Origin: JAQWRV01 sp045564915
Lineage (GTDB): Bacteria; Pseudomonadota; Alphaproteobacteria; Rhodospirillales; Rhodospirillaceae
Length of the DNA: 64,000 bases
Assembly: GCA_045564915.1 (NCBI GenBank)
Contig: JBJLGL010000013.1
Coordinates: forward strand, 124,001 to 188,000
Direction: 5' to 3'
In this document: positions 1 to 8,847 of the stretch, one piece after another
How positions within the stretch are numbered: position 1 is the first letter of the stretch
Layout: every line of letters starts with the position of its first letter
Program-made: the position numbers and the translations under genes
The notes under the pieces: model-generated
Told to the model about the DNA's origin: nothing
The model's database searches: none
The model's input: the letters and a program-made list of their open reading frames with translations, nothing else

Positions 1-759
1 AAACACCTTGAACCAGGCTTCTACACGGTCGACTTATTCGACTGCCCAGATTTCAGGATGTTTCACAGCAATGATTGCCCAAGAGCCGTCGATATCTTAG
101 ATCACAAATCATTCGAGCCTATGTCCATGAAGCTATGGTGCAGCCTAGTTAGAGGGGCCCAAACCATCATCGATGTCGGTGCACACGTAGGTGTTTATAG
201 CCTAGCAGCTGCAGCACTAAGGTCCGATATACCCATTTACGCGTTTGAACCTAACCCCGACGTTTTTGCTCGTCTTGCTCTTCACATCAACCTTAATGAG
301 TTTAAGAATATCCAACCGTGCAGATGGGGTATTGGAGAAGTTGATGCAGTAATATTACTTCGCTGGGTAGACAAAGGGCTAGGAAACCTGTCATCAGGCT
401 CCCACTTCGGTAGTGACGAACCTGGTTATAATGTTTCACCAGTTTTTGTACGACCCTTAGATATGAGCCACAAGAAAGCGCCAGTCGCCATGAAGATTGA
501 TGTAGAAGGTGCAGAGAAAAGCGTATTTAAGCATTTAAGTTTAGTTCATAGGCCGGATATAATCCTAGAGACTTTTAGCCAGAAAAACGCTGCTTATATA
601 ACCCAGCAGACTGAGAAACTTGGTTACAGATACTTCCTAATTGATGAACAGAATATGAGACTCATTCCAGAGCCTAAGCTTATTGCCTGTGATAAAACTG
701 GTACTAATTACAATCAGTTCCTTACAACAAACCCTGAAAATACCACGGATTGGATATGA
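1..759 (+). CDS. FkbM family methyltransferase, 5' end cut by window edge
   Basis: Frame 1 is open from the first base, so this gene starts outside the window; the internal ATG at 58 is probably not the true start. The product has the SAM-binding loop DVGAHVGVYS (encoded near 170-200) followed by an acidic FEPNP motif, and later MKIDVEGAE, both typical of FkbM-type O-methyltransferases that methylate sugars or polyketides. It ends with TGA at 757-759 and is followed after about 30 bases by a large glycosyltransferase on the same strand. This context makes methylation of a surface glycan the most likely role. The acceptor cannot be told from sequence. Confidence 0.85.
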   Translation, partial: KHLEPGFYTVDLFDCPDFRMFHSNDCPRAVDILDHKSFEPMSMKLWCSLVRGAQTIIDVGAHVGVYSLAAAALRSDIPIYAFEPNPDVFARLALHINLNEFKNIQPCRWGIGEVDAVILLRWVDKGLGNLSSGSHFGSDEPGYNVSPVFVRPLDMSHKKAPVAMKIDVEGAEKSVFKHLSLVHRPDIILETFSQKNAAYITQQTEKLGYRYFLIDEQNMRLIPEPKLIACDKTGTNYNQFLTTNPENTTDWI

Positions 760-789
760 TTTGCCTAAGAAGAAGACGGGCGGTCGACA

Positions 790-2943
790 GTGTTTAAGAT
801 AAAAGAAGAATGGGATGCGAGAGAAAAGGCTGGCTTACCCAAATATCATGCAATCGACCAGGAAGATATTGGATTCAAGTTTGTCCAGCCATCGTCCCCT
901 GACGCGGGAATACAGGCCTTTCTAGACGCGGACTACCCAGCTATGGAAGCCGCTTGGAAAGAAACTGATGATGTTCGCTCATGTACGACGTTCAAACCAA
1001 TTGAGAGCCAACAGCTTGAAGAATTGCCATCAGTAAACACAATTTTTGAAACTCCGCCTGGCTATCTTGCGTGGCTAGCCTGCGATGAAAACTATTTTGC
1101 TCAATTTGGAGCAAGATTCCTAGCAACTATTGAGGGCCCTAGCCATTTGCACTTGATGGATGGGGATCCAAGTTATGCAAAAGAAGTTATCGAATTTCTT
1201 AAGCGTCCCATTGGATTGACAGTAGAAAACCCTGAAGCGGGACCTAGTTACTACCACTCGATACGTTTTTGTCGCCTTGCTCAGATGCTAAGAACACGTG
1301 AAGACCCTATTGCATTGATGGATGTAGACGCCATTGCGAACAAACCTATAAAGGGCTTACCCACTGCTCCCATTGGAATGCGTTTGCGTCCGGGGCGCCT
1401 GGAACCCTGGAACCAATGCAATGCTAGTGTGGTTATAGCTAGCCCGGCGGGCCAAGAATATTTTGATGCAGTTGCGGATTACATTTTCTATTTCTGGAAA
1501 AAGAACCAGCTGCGATGGCAAATAGACCAAACAGCACTTTTCTGTGTTTGGAAAAGACTTGGTGTAACAATACAGACCTTGAATGAAAAAGAAGTAGACT
1601 ACGATTACCAGGATAATGGAATTATCTGGTGCAATAGTGGCAGGGTGAAGTGGTACGATAACGATCCATCACGACAGAGATTTATCGAACGCTTCAAGGA
1701 AATCGATATTCCATCTCCCTTAGTAAGTGCCCATGCAAAGCGAGAAAGAGAGGCAGAGCGAGTTGCATATCTTTCGTGTGAACTGAAGGGCCGCGATCTA
1801 GACAGCAGACTTCTAATTGCCTCACACCTTTGTAACTTAGGGGTAGTGACATTACTCGGTCACTTCTGGGGTATTAATGGTAATACCGGCAAATCAATTC
1901 CTGGGTGCCAATTATTTGCTACAGCAAACGACGTACAAGCAGAGGCAATGCAAAAGGCAGTAACCGCTGGCCATTACGTCATTGCGAGTGACTCTGAAGG
2001 ACTCCCACTAGCTAATCCACTACAGAATATATCATCATCTGCGGTCTCTTTATGTGATAAGTTTCTAGTCGACTCTCAAGCCCACAAAGAAATATTAACA
2101 AAGCAGTTTGGTGATGAGAAATTCATCTCAACAGGATCTCCACGTCTAGAGTATCTTGCAAATATTGAGAGCCAGGTGGTAGATGGCAAACCCTATGTTT
2201 TGTTCAATACCGGTTTAGGTATCATCAATAGCTTCAGGGGCAGTCCACAAGAGGCTTTAAAAGCCATGAGTGGGGCTATGGAGGTTACACAAAGTGAAGC
2301 AGACCTGATGATCAAGACAGAAAGCGCGGTCTTAGAAATGTTGTCGCCGCTTATTCGCTGGCTTGCTCCTCAAACAAGGGTCGTTATCCGACCCCATCCG
2401 ACTGAGAATGCCCAGGCCTGGCGTGATGCTTTTCCAACCATCGAGGTAATCGAGGGTTCGTCACCACACACATGGATAAACAGTGCGCAACTCATGATCC
2501 ACGCTAACTCTACGACGGGCATTGAAGCTGCTACACTAGGCATACCATCCCTCAACTTGGATCCAATTGAACAATGGGGGCAGAAATTTGTAATTAGAGA
2601 CTACAGCTATACCGTCAAGACCCTAAAGGAGGCTCAAAACGCAATCTCCCTTTTCTTGAATGAGCAAGCTGGTCCGATTGCTGACTACAATAGAATAGCT
2701 AAAAAGCTAGACAGAGATGGCGCCGCCAAGACAGCGTGGCATATAGCTGACTGTCTAAAGCCCGCTAAGCGACTCAAGGGTCCATTCCAATGGAGTCCGG
2801 TCGATCGTGGTGAGGTACATCGGTCGAAATTTTTAGTAACTCTGGGTGAGGTCAGTGAACGTCTAAAACACCTCCACTTTTCCGGTGATGTGAAACAGAT
2901 AGATGACTCAACCTTTCTGATCTGGAAACAGACCGGACGGTAA
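790..2943 (+). CDS. Two-domain glycosyltransferase (GT-A-like plus CDP-glycerol-transferase-like GT-B)
   Basis: A 717-residue protein starting at GTG 790; no in-frame ATG occurs until about residue 51. The N-terminal third carries LMDVDA (D178, D180), which looks like the metal-binding DxD of GT-A transferases, followed by a WQIDQTALF segment as in GT8/nucleotide-diphospho-sugar transferases. The C-terminal half has features of CDP-glycerol glycerophosphotransferase or surface-carbohydrate GT-B enzymes: DKFLVDSQ, STGSPRLEYL, VVIRPHPTENAQ and a late HANSTTGIEAATLGIP motif. It probably builds or decorates a surface polymer. It lies between a methyltransferase and further glycan genes in one plus-strand run. 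The fusion of two catalytic folds is inferred from motifs; the exact donor sugars are unknown. Confidence 0.7.
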   Translation: MFKIKEEWDAREKAGLPKYHAIDQEDIGFKFVQPSSPDAGIQAFLDADYPAMEAAWKETDDVRSCTTFKPIESQQLEELPSVNTIFETPPGYLAWLACDENYFAQFGARFLATIEGPSHLHLMDGDPSYAKEVIEFLKRPIGLTVENPEAGPSYYHSIRFCRLAQMLRTREDPIALMDVDAIANKPIKGLPTAPIGMRLRPGRLEPWNQCNASVVIASPAGQEYFDAVADYIFYFWKKNQLRWQIDQTALFCVWKRLGVTIQTLNEKEVDYDYQDNGIIWCNSGRVKWYDNDPSRQRFIERFKEIDIPSPLVSAHAKREREAERVAYLSCELKGRDLDSRLLIASHLCNLGVVTLLGHFWGINGNTGKSIPGCQLFATANDVQAEAMQKAVTAGHYVIASDSEGLPLANPLQNISSSAVSLCDKFLVDSQAHKEILTKQFGDEKFISTGSPRLEYLANIESQVVDGKPYVLFNTGLGIINSFRGSPQEALKAMSGAMEVTQSEADLMIKTESAVLEMLSPLIRWLAPQTRVVIRPHPTENAQAWRDAFPTIEVIEGSSPHTWINSAQLMIHANSTTGIEAATLGIPSLNLDPIEQWGQKFVIRDYSYTVKTLKEAQNAISLFLNEQAGPIADYNRIAKKLDRDGAAKTAWHIADCLKPAKRLKGPFQWSPVDRGEVHRSKFLVTLGEVSERLKHLHFSGDVKQIDDSTFLIWKQTGR

Positions 2944-2961
2944 TTATTAAGATAGGGTTAT

Positions 2962-3405
2962 ATGTCGGACATCACTCGTAACTATATTGATCTTGCACCC
3001 GATTCGGAGGCGGAGGCTGCCTTTAAGGTGATTAATAGCGTCTACGAGGCTTATCGTACCTTTAAGCCCGAGAGAATCGAAGACGTACAACTACCAGAAT
3101 ATTCCGTATGGGATGGCACTCTCCCCCAGCTTTTTAAATCACTCGCTGAGGTCAAGTATTTTCACCATAAAGACCAAGAGAACACGAAAGCTCGTGGGGC
3201 ATTCTCGTTCGAGCTTAAACCACTCCGTATAGACATCAATGGTGATTGGGCGCTGTTGCTGTGCCACATGTATGCTGAATGGCAAGAACCAAATGCAGCA
3301 TCAATGCATATGCGGTTAACCGATGTGATGAAAAAGGTCGACGGTAAATGGCATATGTATCACCATCATGAAAGCGAAGAACCATCGGGATATAAACATA
3401 TTTAG
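2962..3405 (+). CDS. SnoaL/NTF2-like protein
   Basis: A 147-residue protein with ATG at 2962, 18 bases after the preceding stop, with a weak AGGG-type ribosome site. The pattern of an N-terminal helix, a middle aromatic stretch (WDGTLPQLF) and a C-terminal DVMKKVDGKWHMYHHH strand is typical of SnoaL_3/DUF4440 NTF2-like folds, in which the final K-x-D-G-K-W strand is highly recognisable. Such proteins act as small-molecule enzymes or binding partners, and no specific substrate can be assigned. The gene sits inside the glycan cluster and is probably co-transcribed with the upstream glycosyltransferase. Confidence 0.65.
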   Translation: MSDITRNYIDLAPDSEAEAAFKVINSVYEAYRTFKPERIEDVQLPEYSVWDGTLPQLFKSLAEVKYFHHKDQENTKARGAFSFELKPLRIDINGDWALLLCHMYAEWQEPNAASMHMRLTDVMKKVDGKWHMYHHHESEEPSGYKHI

Positions 3406-3470
3406 ATACAAGGACGAACGGTGCTATTTCGACGTAACTGCATACCCAGATGTATTAGGAGGGTTTAATA

Positions 3471-3536
3471 TTGAGCTATTGCTTGGAAGCGAAAGAGCTT
3501 GCTCGCGAACTTCTTCTAGTTAGCGGCTTTAGATGA
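3471..3536 (+). CDS. Possible 21-residue leader ORF coupled to the next glycosyltransferase
   Basis: A perfect AGGAGG (3457-3462) lies eight bases before TTG 3471. That codon opens a 21-codon frame whose TGA (3534-3536) overlaps the ATG (3533) of the downstream glycosyltransferase as ATGA. The glycosyltransferase has no other ribosome site close to its ATG, so translation coupling through this short frame would explain its expression. The peptide is leucine-rich and resembles nothing I recognise. Alternatively, the AGGAGG could be the remnant of a decayed gene start. Confidence 0.4.
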   Translation: MSYCLEAKELARELLLVSGFR

Positions 3537-4612
3537 CCATACATATATTTTGGTTCACTACACCTGATGACAATGTGTATGATGCCTATCAGTACTCTAA
3601 TCAAGAGATTGTCAAGAATTTCTTGTTGGAGTTTTCTAAATATGATGACGTAGTTTGGCACCACTCAAATACGCGTGGGCGCATTACTGAAAATCCCGAT
3701 GATATTCTAGTTGGACATCCCCCCTGGCCTAGGGAGCAAGCTGAAGGGCCCTACTCCAACTGGATATTTGATAACGGATTGAGCGGAGAGGATGATGAAT
3801 GCATCGCCCATCCCAATAGTTTCGTAGTTCTGCCATGGGGACCCCTCATATCTGAATCTCATCCGGCGGTAGATCCATTCATGGAGATGATACTCCATAG
3901 TCGTGCTCTATTTGGGCTCGGCGGCTTAGTCCACTATGACTACTGTATCAATACAGCACCAGCCAATTCGATCTGGCGGCGGACCCATTCAAAACTCATT
4001 CGTACAAATATGGGCTGTGATACGCGCATGTTACCAACAAAAGGTTCGGACTCTCCTCGGACAAATAGCTTATTACATGTTAGCTCTATGAGAGGCTACA
4101 AACGCCCCGAACTGATGTTTGACTCCCTGCCACCTGAGGGCTGCACTTTGTATATTGGAACTGATAATATGAAGGGTATTAGTGAAATGAAGGCCGAGCG
4201 CTTAATCCCAAGCAACGTCAACATTCTTGGTCCCATCAATAATACCGATGCTGATTTTAATAATTTTGTTCTTAATAACTGTTCCTTTTACCTACACATG
4301 GCTAATGAACCTCAGGCCACAACTATCTTAGAGAACTGTGCGCGTGGACTGATTCCGTTACTGTCCTCGCAATCAGGATTCAACTGCCCAGATGCAATAT
4401 ACCTCCACGAAGAAGATATAGAACTGAATCATAATATCATCAAAAAAGCGTTATCTATGCCAAATGATGAATTTAGCCAGCGTCGCCATGGGGTCCGGAA
4501 TCATGTACGTACCTTTCATTCCTGGACCCGCATCTGTGAGCAAATGTATGCGTCAATACGATCATTAATCGCCGGCCAGAAAGTCGACCAACGCGGCGAG
4601 AACTATTCATGA
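3533..4612 (+). CDS. GT-B fold glycosyltransferase (GT4-like)
   Basis: A 359-residue protein. The C-terminal half shows the usual order of a GT4-type enzyme: LLHVSSMRGYKRPELMFDSL, then a YIGTDN strand, then NILGPINNTDAD, and then QATTILENCARGLIPLLS near residues 260-277, where the glutamate of the E-x7-E-like loop normally contacts the donor sugar nucleotide. The N-terminal half is divergent and contains a HPPWPRE loop. It belongs to the plus-strand glycan cluster. Its start ATG overlaps the stop of a short coupled frame. The sugar donor and acceptor are not deducible. Confidence 0.65.
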   Translation: MTIHIFWFTTPDDNVYDAYQYSNQEIVKNFLLEFSKYDDVVWHHSNTRGRITENPDDILVGHPPWPREQAEGPYSNWIFDNGLSGEDDECIAHPNSFVVLPWGPLISESHPAVDPFMEMILHSRALFGLGGLVHYDYCINTAPANSIWRRTHSKLIRTNMGCDTRMLPTKGSDSPRTNSLLHVSSMRGYKRPELMFDSLPPEGCTLYIGTDNMKGISEMKAERLIPSNVNILGPINNTDADFNNFVLNNCSFYLHMANEPQATTILENCARGLIPLLSSQSGFNCPDAIYLHEEDIELNHNIIKKALSMPNDEFSQRRHGVRNHVRTFHSWTRICEQMYASIRSLIAGQKVDQRGENYS

Positions 4613-4625
4613 AATGAGATAAGTC

Positions 4626-5264
4626 ATGCCTTCTTCTGACCAGAACGATTCCAATATTAATGCACAGAATGTAGATGAACGCCTATTCCTACCTAAAGGC
4701 GAGGTTGAAGAGCTAGAACGCGATATACTAAGACGACGTCATGTAGAACGCTATGCAGTGGCCCGCCAGTTCGTTTATGGCTTAACAGCTGATCTAGCTT
4801 GTGGTTCGGGATACGGCACTCATCTGCTTGCCAAGAACCCTGATGTCACGAAAGCATTTGGTATCGATATGTATGACAAAGCGATTGAGTTTGCGAAAAC
4901 TGAATATGAGACAGATAGTTTAACATACGTTTGTGGATCTATAGAAAACATAAATCTTGGTAGCCTCGATACATTAGTTTCCATTGAAACTATAGAGCAT
5001 CTCGATGACCCGAAACTATTAAATAATTTTGCTGATCGGCATACTATTGAAACCCTAGTTATCTCCTTTCCAATAAAAAAGACTACCCACTACAATAGAT
5101 TTCACAAGTGGGATCTAAAAACCCAAGACCTCAGCGATATCTTTCTGAATTACGCTATCACGCGAGAATTCCTCTTTCAGTATGATACATGTTTTGTCTG
5201 TATGGCCCGGCATCACCGTCCTGGCGCAACCGAGAAACGCTGGCGTTTTCCCGAAAACGGCTAA
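4626..5264 (+). CDS. Class I SAM-dependent methyltransferase
   Basis: A 212-residue protein with SAM motif I ADLACGSGYGTHLL at about residues 54-67, an acidic motif II strand ending GIDMYDKAIEFA, and SIETIEHLDD (motif IV-like), all standard for class I methyltransferases of the UbiG/methyltransf_11 type. ATG 4626 lies 13 bases after the preceding stop, consistent with one operon. The end of the protein is rich in Arg/His (MARHHRPGATEKRW). Because it lies among glycosyltransferases, a sugar O- or N-methylation role is likely but inferred. Confidence 0.75.
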   Translation: MPSSDQNDSNINAQNVDERLFLPKGEVEELERDILRRRHVERYAVARQFVYGLTADLACGSGYGTHLLAKNPDVTKAFGIDMYDKAIEFAKTEYETDSLTYVCGSIENINLGSLDTLVSIETIEHLDDPKLLNNFADRHTIETLVISFPIKKTTHYNRFHKWDLKTQDLSDIFLNYAITREFLFQYDTCFVCMARHHRPGATEKRWRFPENG

Positions 5265-5411
5265 CCATAATATCGAGATATATGAGAATAATGGGGCTAA
5301 TTATCATGGCTAGTAGAACGCCTTAATCCATGGTCAGCCTTTGCCAGAAAAAATAGAGATATAAGTAATCTCATCTATTATGAAAATAGAACCACCCAAG
5401 AGGATAGAAAC

Positions 5412-6128
5412 ATGCCAACATTGTTAATCACCGGCGCAAATCGTGGATTGGGACTGAATTTATTAAAGCTATACAATGATGATAGTTGGACTATTCATGC
5501 ATGCTGTCGAAATCCAGATCTAGCAGCAGAGCTCAAGACTATTGTTAATGCTAGTAGCGGAAGGATTATGATACACAAACTTGATGTAGAAGATCCCGCT
5601 ACAATAGATAAGCTGAAAGTTTCACTGGGCGATACACCAATAGATATGTTGATAAACATGGCAGGCTACCTAGGTGAGAAATCTCTTATCGAACCTAACG
5701 GTCTGCAGCCCTTTGGTATGACCGATTACGACATCATGGAAAAAGCCTACAGAATAAACTGTGTGGGACCATTACGTCTCTGTGAAGCAATTATCAAAAA
5801 TGTTGAGGTAAGTGATAAGAAAACCATCATTAACGTCTCTAGCATAGTTGGCTCTATTGGTGAGGATAGTTTTGGTAATTTCTACATGTACCGTCCCAGC
5901 AAGGCAGCTCTGAATGCTATTAGCCATGCAATGTCGATCAATTTAAGAGATCGCGGCATTACAGTTATTCCACTTCATCCGGGCTTCACCAAAACAGATA
6001 TGGGTGGCCCCACTGCTGATATTAATATTGAGGAGAGTGTATCGGGAATAAAAGCGGTGCTGGACAAAGTTACTATTGCCGATAGTGGAAATTACCTCAC
6101 TTGGGAGGGTCATGTGCTTCCCTGGTAG
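5412..6128 (+). CDS. Short-chain dehydrogenase/reductase (CsgA-like)
   Basis: A 238-residue classical SDR. The NAD(P) loop TGANRGLG is at residues 7-14, the catalytic serine lies in INVSSIVGSIG, and the catalytic pair is Y160 and K164 (YRPSK). The usual NNAG is changed to INMAG. The ribosome site AGAGGAT precedes ATG 5412 by seven bases. The C terminus ends in LPW, as does the SDR at 22589-23401, marking both as the same C-factor/sniffer-type subfamily. A 147-base gap separates it from the methyltransferase upstream. The substrate is unknown. Confidence 0.8.
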   Translation: MPTLLITGANRGLGLNLLKLYNDDSWTIHACCRNPDLAAELKTIVNASSGRIMIHKLDVEDPATIDKLKVSLGDTPIDMLINMAGYLGEKSLIEPNGLQPFGMTDYDIMEKAYRINCVGPLRLCEAIIKNVEVSDKKTIINVSSIVGSIGEDSFGNFYMYRPSKAALNAISHAMSINLRDRGITVIPLHPGFTKTDMGGPTADINIEESVSGIKAVLDKVTIADSGNYLTWEGHVLPW

Positions 6129-6268
6129 CAACCTAGTGCTCCAGAACAGAAACAAGATTAAGGAAGAGATCTTTTTTACATGTTAATCCTTGTTCTAGTT
6201 CCGACTTTCTGCAGTTTTTTAAGAAAGCATGTCTTGGTTTTTAACTTGGCACCCTCCAGAGGTTATAC

Positions 6269-6829
6269 ATGTTGATTTCTGAAGATTATAAGAAACTAAA
6301 CGCCGCACTTCATGTGGAGCAGCCAGGTTTCGGTGTAATGGCTAGTTCTCTAGGCATCCCGATTGGCCGGCTCTGCCAGAAACATGGTTTACAATCTGTT
6401 CTGGATTACGGCTGTGGCAAGGGAACTCTGGCTCCAGTCCTTCGCTCCATTGGGCTCACAGTTAATGAATACGACCCAGCTATTCCCGGCAAGGATAGCG
6501 AACCATCAGTAGCTGATTTGGTAGTATGTATAGATGTAATGGAACACGTAGAGTCAGAATGTCTTGACGACGTATTAATGCATATCGCTACTCTATCGAC
6601 CTACCTTACCTATTTCATGATCGATAATGGTCCAGCAAAAAAAATACTTCCAGATGGACGCAATGCTCACCTCACGATCCAAGGTAGAAACTGGTGGGAA
6701 GAGAGGCTATCTGAATATTTTAAACTAGCTGTCTGTGCCCAGGTTAACAAGTTCGAAACTGAAAATGGGGACCTATACAGAATACCTAACGGAGCCACTA
6801 TTGCTGTTGGCACCCCTAAAAAAGACTAA
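6269..6829 (+). CDS. Class I SAM-dependent methyltransferase, small
   Basis: A 186-residue protein with SAM motif I LDYGCGKGTLAPVL (about residues 46-59), an acidic NEYDPAIPG turn and VCIDVMEHVE, as in methyltransf_11/23-type enzymes that appear near polysaccharide genes. AGAGGT lies six bases before ATG 6269. It is the last gene of the plus-strand glycan run. The acceptor is unknown; the gene context suggests a surface sugar. Confidence 0.7.
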   Translation: MLISEDYKKLNAALHVEQPGFGVMASSLGIPIGRLCQKHGLQSVLDYGCGKGTLAPVLRSIGLTVNEYDPAIPGKDSEPSVADLVVCIDVMEHVESECLDDVLMHIATLSTYLTYFMIDNGPAKKILPDGRNAHLTIQGRNWWEERLSEYFKLAVCAQVNKFETENGDLYRIPNGATIAVGTPKKD

Positions 6830-6878
6830 TTATTTTTCATGTTCGAAGTGGATCCTAGTAGGGTAGAGAGGTAAACCT

Positions 6879-6968
6879 ATGCAATTACAAATTCCAATCG
6901 TCCCGCAGAAACGTTGTTATATTCTAGGAATAATACCATATTGCTTTGGTAAAATCTTTCACTACTAA
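6879..6968 (+). CDS. Candidate 29-residue peptide
   Basis: In the gap between the methyltransferase and the alpha/beta hydrolase, AGAGGT is spaced six bases from ATG 6879, which opens a 29-codon frame ending at TAA 6966-6968. The ribosome site is as good as those of real neighbours. The sequence (starting MQLQIPIVPQKRC) has no recognisable family and ends before the hydrolase. It may be a leader peptide or chance. Confidence 0.25.
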   Translation: MQLQIPIVPQKRCYILGIIPYCFGKIFHY

Positions 6969-7015
6969 AGCGTTGATGATACGCTTCACTGTTGTTTATT
7001 GAAAATTGGTTTGAT

Positions 7016-7918
7016 ATGTCGTCTAAGGCTGCCATTGCCGTTCTTAGCTGGTTCGCTCTATATAGCGCTGGTGCATTTGCCATGAATTTAACATTTTCAA
7101 CAGTCGAGGGCGGAGGCGGTGTATCATTATCGGTAGTTGAAACTGGCAGGAAGGATGGCCCCGGCATCCTCTTCATTCATGGTTTTTCTCAAAGCTATCT
7201 CTCCTGGAAAACGCAGCTCGGCTCCGACCTTGCTGATGACTTTCGATTAATAGCCTTTGATCTTCGTGGCCATGGTGCATCTGGCAAACCTTTTGATCCA
7301 GGAAACTATCAGTCAACCCAGTTATGGGCCGATGATGTGGCTGCAATTATAGCAGCAAAGAATCTCGACAAGCCGGTAATCGTCGCCTGGTCGTGGGCTG
7401 GGTTCATTATCATGAATTATGTCAGGCATTATGGCATAGACGATATTGCGGCCATAAATTTCGTTTCAGCCAATACAGCCCTCCGCGGGGCAATCTCACG
7501 ACAGCCGCCCAAGCCCGGCCAGAGCATGGCGTGGTTAGGCCAAATGATGTCCGTTGATATCGATGAAAATCTACTCGGTGTCACGACTTTTATAGATATG
7601 GTTACCGCTAAACCTCTTCCCGCTGAGGTGCGGACTAATAATATTATTTTCAATATGATGACGCCGCACTACGTTCGCAAAGCAATGGGAGGTTATCGAT
7701 TTAATAATGCTGAGCTAGGCGATAAACTAGCCCTGCCTGTATTAGTCAGTCATGGAACAGATGATCCAATAATAAGTTATAATCGGGCTGCCGACACCAT
7801 GGGCGTACTGCCAGACGGCTTGCTATCTACCTATGATGGAATCGGCCATGCTCCTTTCATGGAAAATAGCGATCGTTTCAACCGTGAACTTCGTGATTTT
7901 GCGAAACGAGTCCAATAA
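7016..7918 (+). CDS. Exported alpha/beta hydrolase
   Basis: I chose ATG 7016 because it opens directly into a signal peptide (hydrophobic AAIAVLSWFALYSAGAFA, likely cut after AFA); a TTG eight codons earlier is less plausible. The fold motifs are IHGFSQS (oxyanion HG), FDLRGHGAS, a nucleophile elbow VAWSWAGF with S126, HGTDDPII for the acid and GIGHAPF for the catalytic histidine. The elbow has Ala in place of the usual flanking glycines (A-W-S-W-A rather than G-x-S-x-G), so activity may differ from common esterases. It probably works in the periplasm on an ester, lactone or epoxide; the substrate is unknown. Confidence 0.8.
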   Translation: MSSKAAIAVLSWFALYSAGAFAMNLTFSTVEGGGGVSLSVVETGRKDGPGILFIHGFSQSYLSWKTQLGSDLADDFRLIAFDLRGHGASGKPFDPGNYQSTQLWADDVAAIIAAKNLDKPVIVAWSWAGFIIMNYVRHYGIDDIAAINFVSANTALRGAISRQPPKPGQSMAWLGQMMSVDIDENLLGVTTFIDMVTAKPLPAEVRTNNIIFNMMTPHYVRKAMGGYRFNNAELGDKLALPVLVSHGTDDPIISYNRAADTMGVLPDGLLSTYDGIGHAPFMENSDRFNRELRDFAKRVQ

Positions 7919-8078
7919 TTCGCCATCCAAAAACTCTCAGCTAAACGATTGTATTTATCTACGATCGGAAAATTTGCTCCGCCGTGTTTCCAACAATAAT
8001 GGCGTAATACTCCACCATTTACGTGTAACTAGAGTTTAGAAAAGACCGACTCAAATAAAAAGCAAGCAGAGGCACAAA

Positions 8079-8489
8079 TCAATCTTTGCTAGCCGTTTCT
8101 TTTTTCAGAAAAGTGATGAGGGCTTTGCGGTCCGACTCCTTTCGCACACCAGCGAAAGCCATTTTATTTCCCGGCAAAAAATTCTTTGGCTTAACAAGCC
8201 ATTCTTCCAGATTATCTGCTGTCCATACTATTCCGGACTCTTTTACAACATCTGAATACCGGAATCCCTCCTTAGAGCCAGCTCCGCTGCCAAACATACC
8301 ATTCAGATTTGGCCCGACTTTATGGCGGCCGTCTACCTCTAAAGTGTGACAAGACCGGCAAAGCACGAAAACACGCTTACCACGCTTTAACAATTGTTCC
8401 TCTGTCATTACTTCCTGAGCAACAGTTGGGAAAGGGATAGCTGTAAATACAGCAGCCATAAATAGTGCGCCGGTTAAAATATGCTTCAT
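8079..8489 (-). CDS. Periplasmic class I cytochrome c (c2-like)
   Basis: A 136-residue protein with a signal peptide (cleavage near TVA-QE), heme attachment CRSCH at C44/C47/H48, the KVGPNLNGMFG turn typical of mitochondrial-type cytochrome c, and a probable axial Met at M110 within GNKMAFAG. GAGG lies seven bases before the ATG. It is a soluble periplasmic electron carrier. It is convergent with the hydrolase gene and divergent from the RND adaptor gene, and stands alone rather than beside a specific dehydrogenase. Confidence 0.9.
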   Translation of the reverse strand: MKHILTGALFMAAVFTAIPFPTVAQEVMTEEQLLKRGKRVFVLCRSCHTLEVDGRHKVGPNLNGMFGSGAGSKEGFRYSDVVKESGIVWTADNLEEWLVKPKNFLPGNKMAFAGVRKESDRKALITFLKKETASKD

Positions 8490-8847
8490 AAGAGAACCTC
8501 AAATAACACCCTACTCGGATTGAAACCTAGTCACTTTCAACAAGTTGTAAAGTGCGAATTTGGCATGTTTAGGGCACAAAAAGTAAGGGAAATGTATATT
8601 TTTTGCAGTTTGGCACACTGCCAAGGTCTACAGGAACTCAAATATCGCTAGAGCTCGTCACAAACCGTTACTGAATAAGAGTGGCTTTACCAGTCAGTAT
8701 CTGAGACATAGGCCCAATTAGAGTATTCAAGATACCGCAAGTCGGAAATTAAGGATTTATGCTTATCTTAAGACATTCCAATGATCCTCAGAGTGGTCTT
8801 ATCCGTACAGAGTCAGTATCAACCTGTTTATTATACGGTTTTTGTTT
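8490..8847. other. 358-base intergenic region between divergent genes
   Basis: This gap separates the minus-strand cytochrome c gene from the plus-strand RND adaptor gene, so it must hold both promoters. Apart from the TTGGC-N5-GCCAA palindrome at 8610-8624, I see no open frame, RNA-like structure or repeat that I can support. Confidence 0.5.
8610..8624. promoter_or_regulatory. Perfect palindrome TTGGCA-N3-TGCCAA, possible operator
   Basis: A 15-base perfect inverted repeat of form TTGGC-N5-GCCAA lies in the divergent gap upstream of the RND efflux genes and the cytochrome c gene. Its dyad symmetry and position fit a repressor or LysR/TetR-type operator. No regulator gene lies nearby, so the binding protein is unknown. 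Confidence 0.35.

Noticed and set aside
6179..6275. 32-codon frame overlapping the start of the methyltransferase at 6269
   Set aside because: The AGGAAG upstream is too far from its ATG (about 13 bases), and the methyltransferase has its own ribosome site.
6877..7176. 99-codon minus-strand frame over the hydrolase start
   Set aside because: It overlaps the signal peptide-coding region of a well-supported gene and shows no domain.
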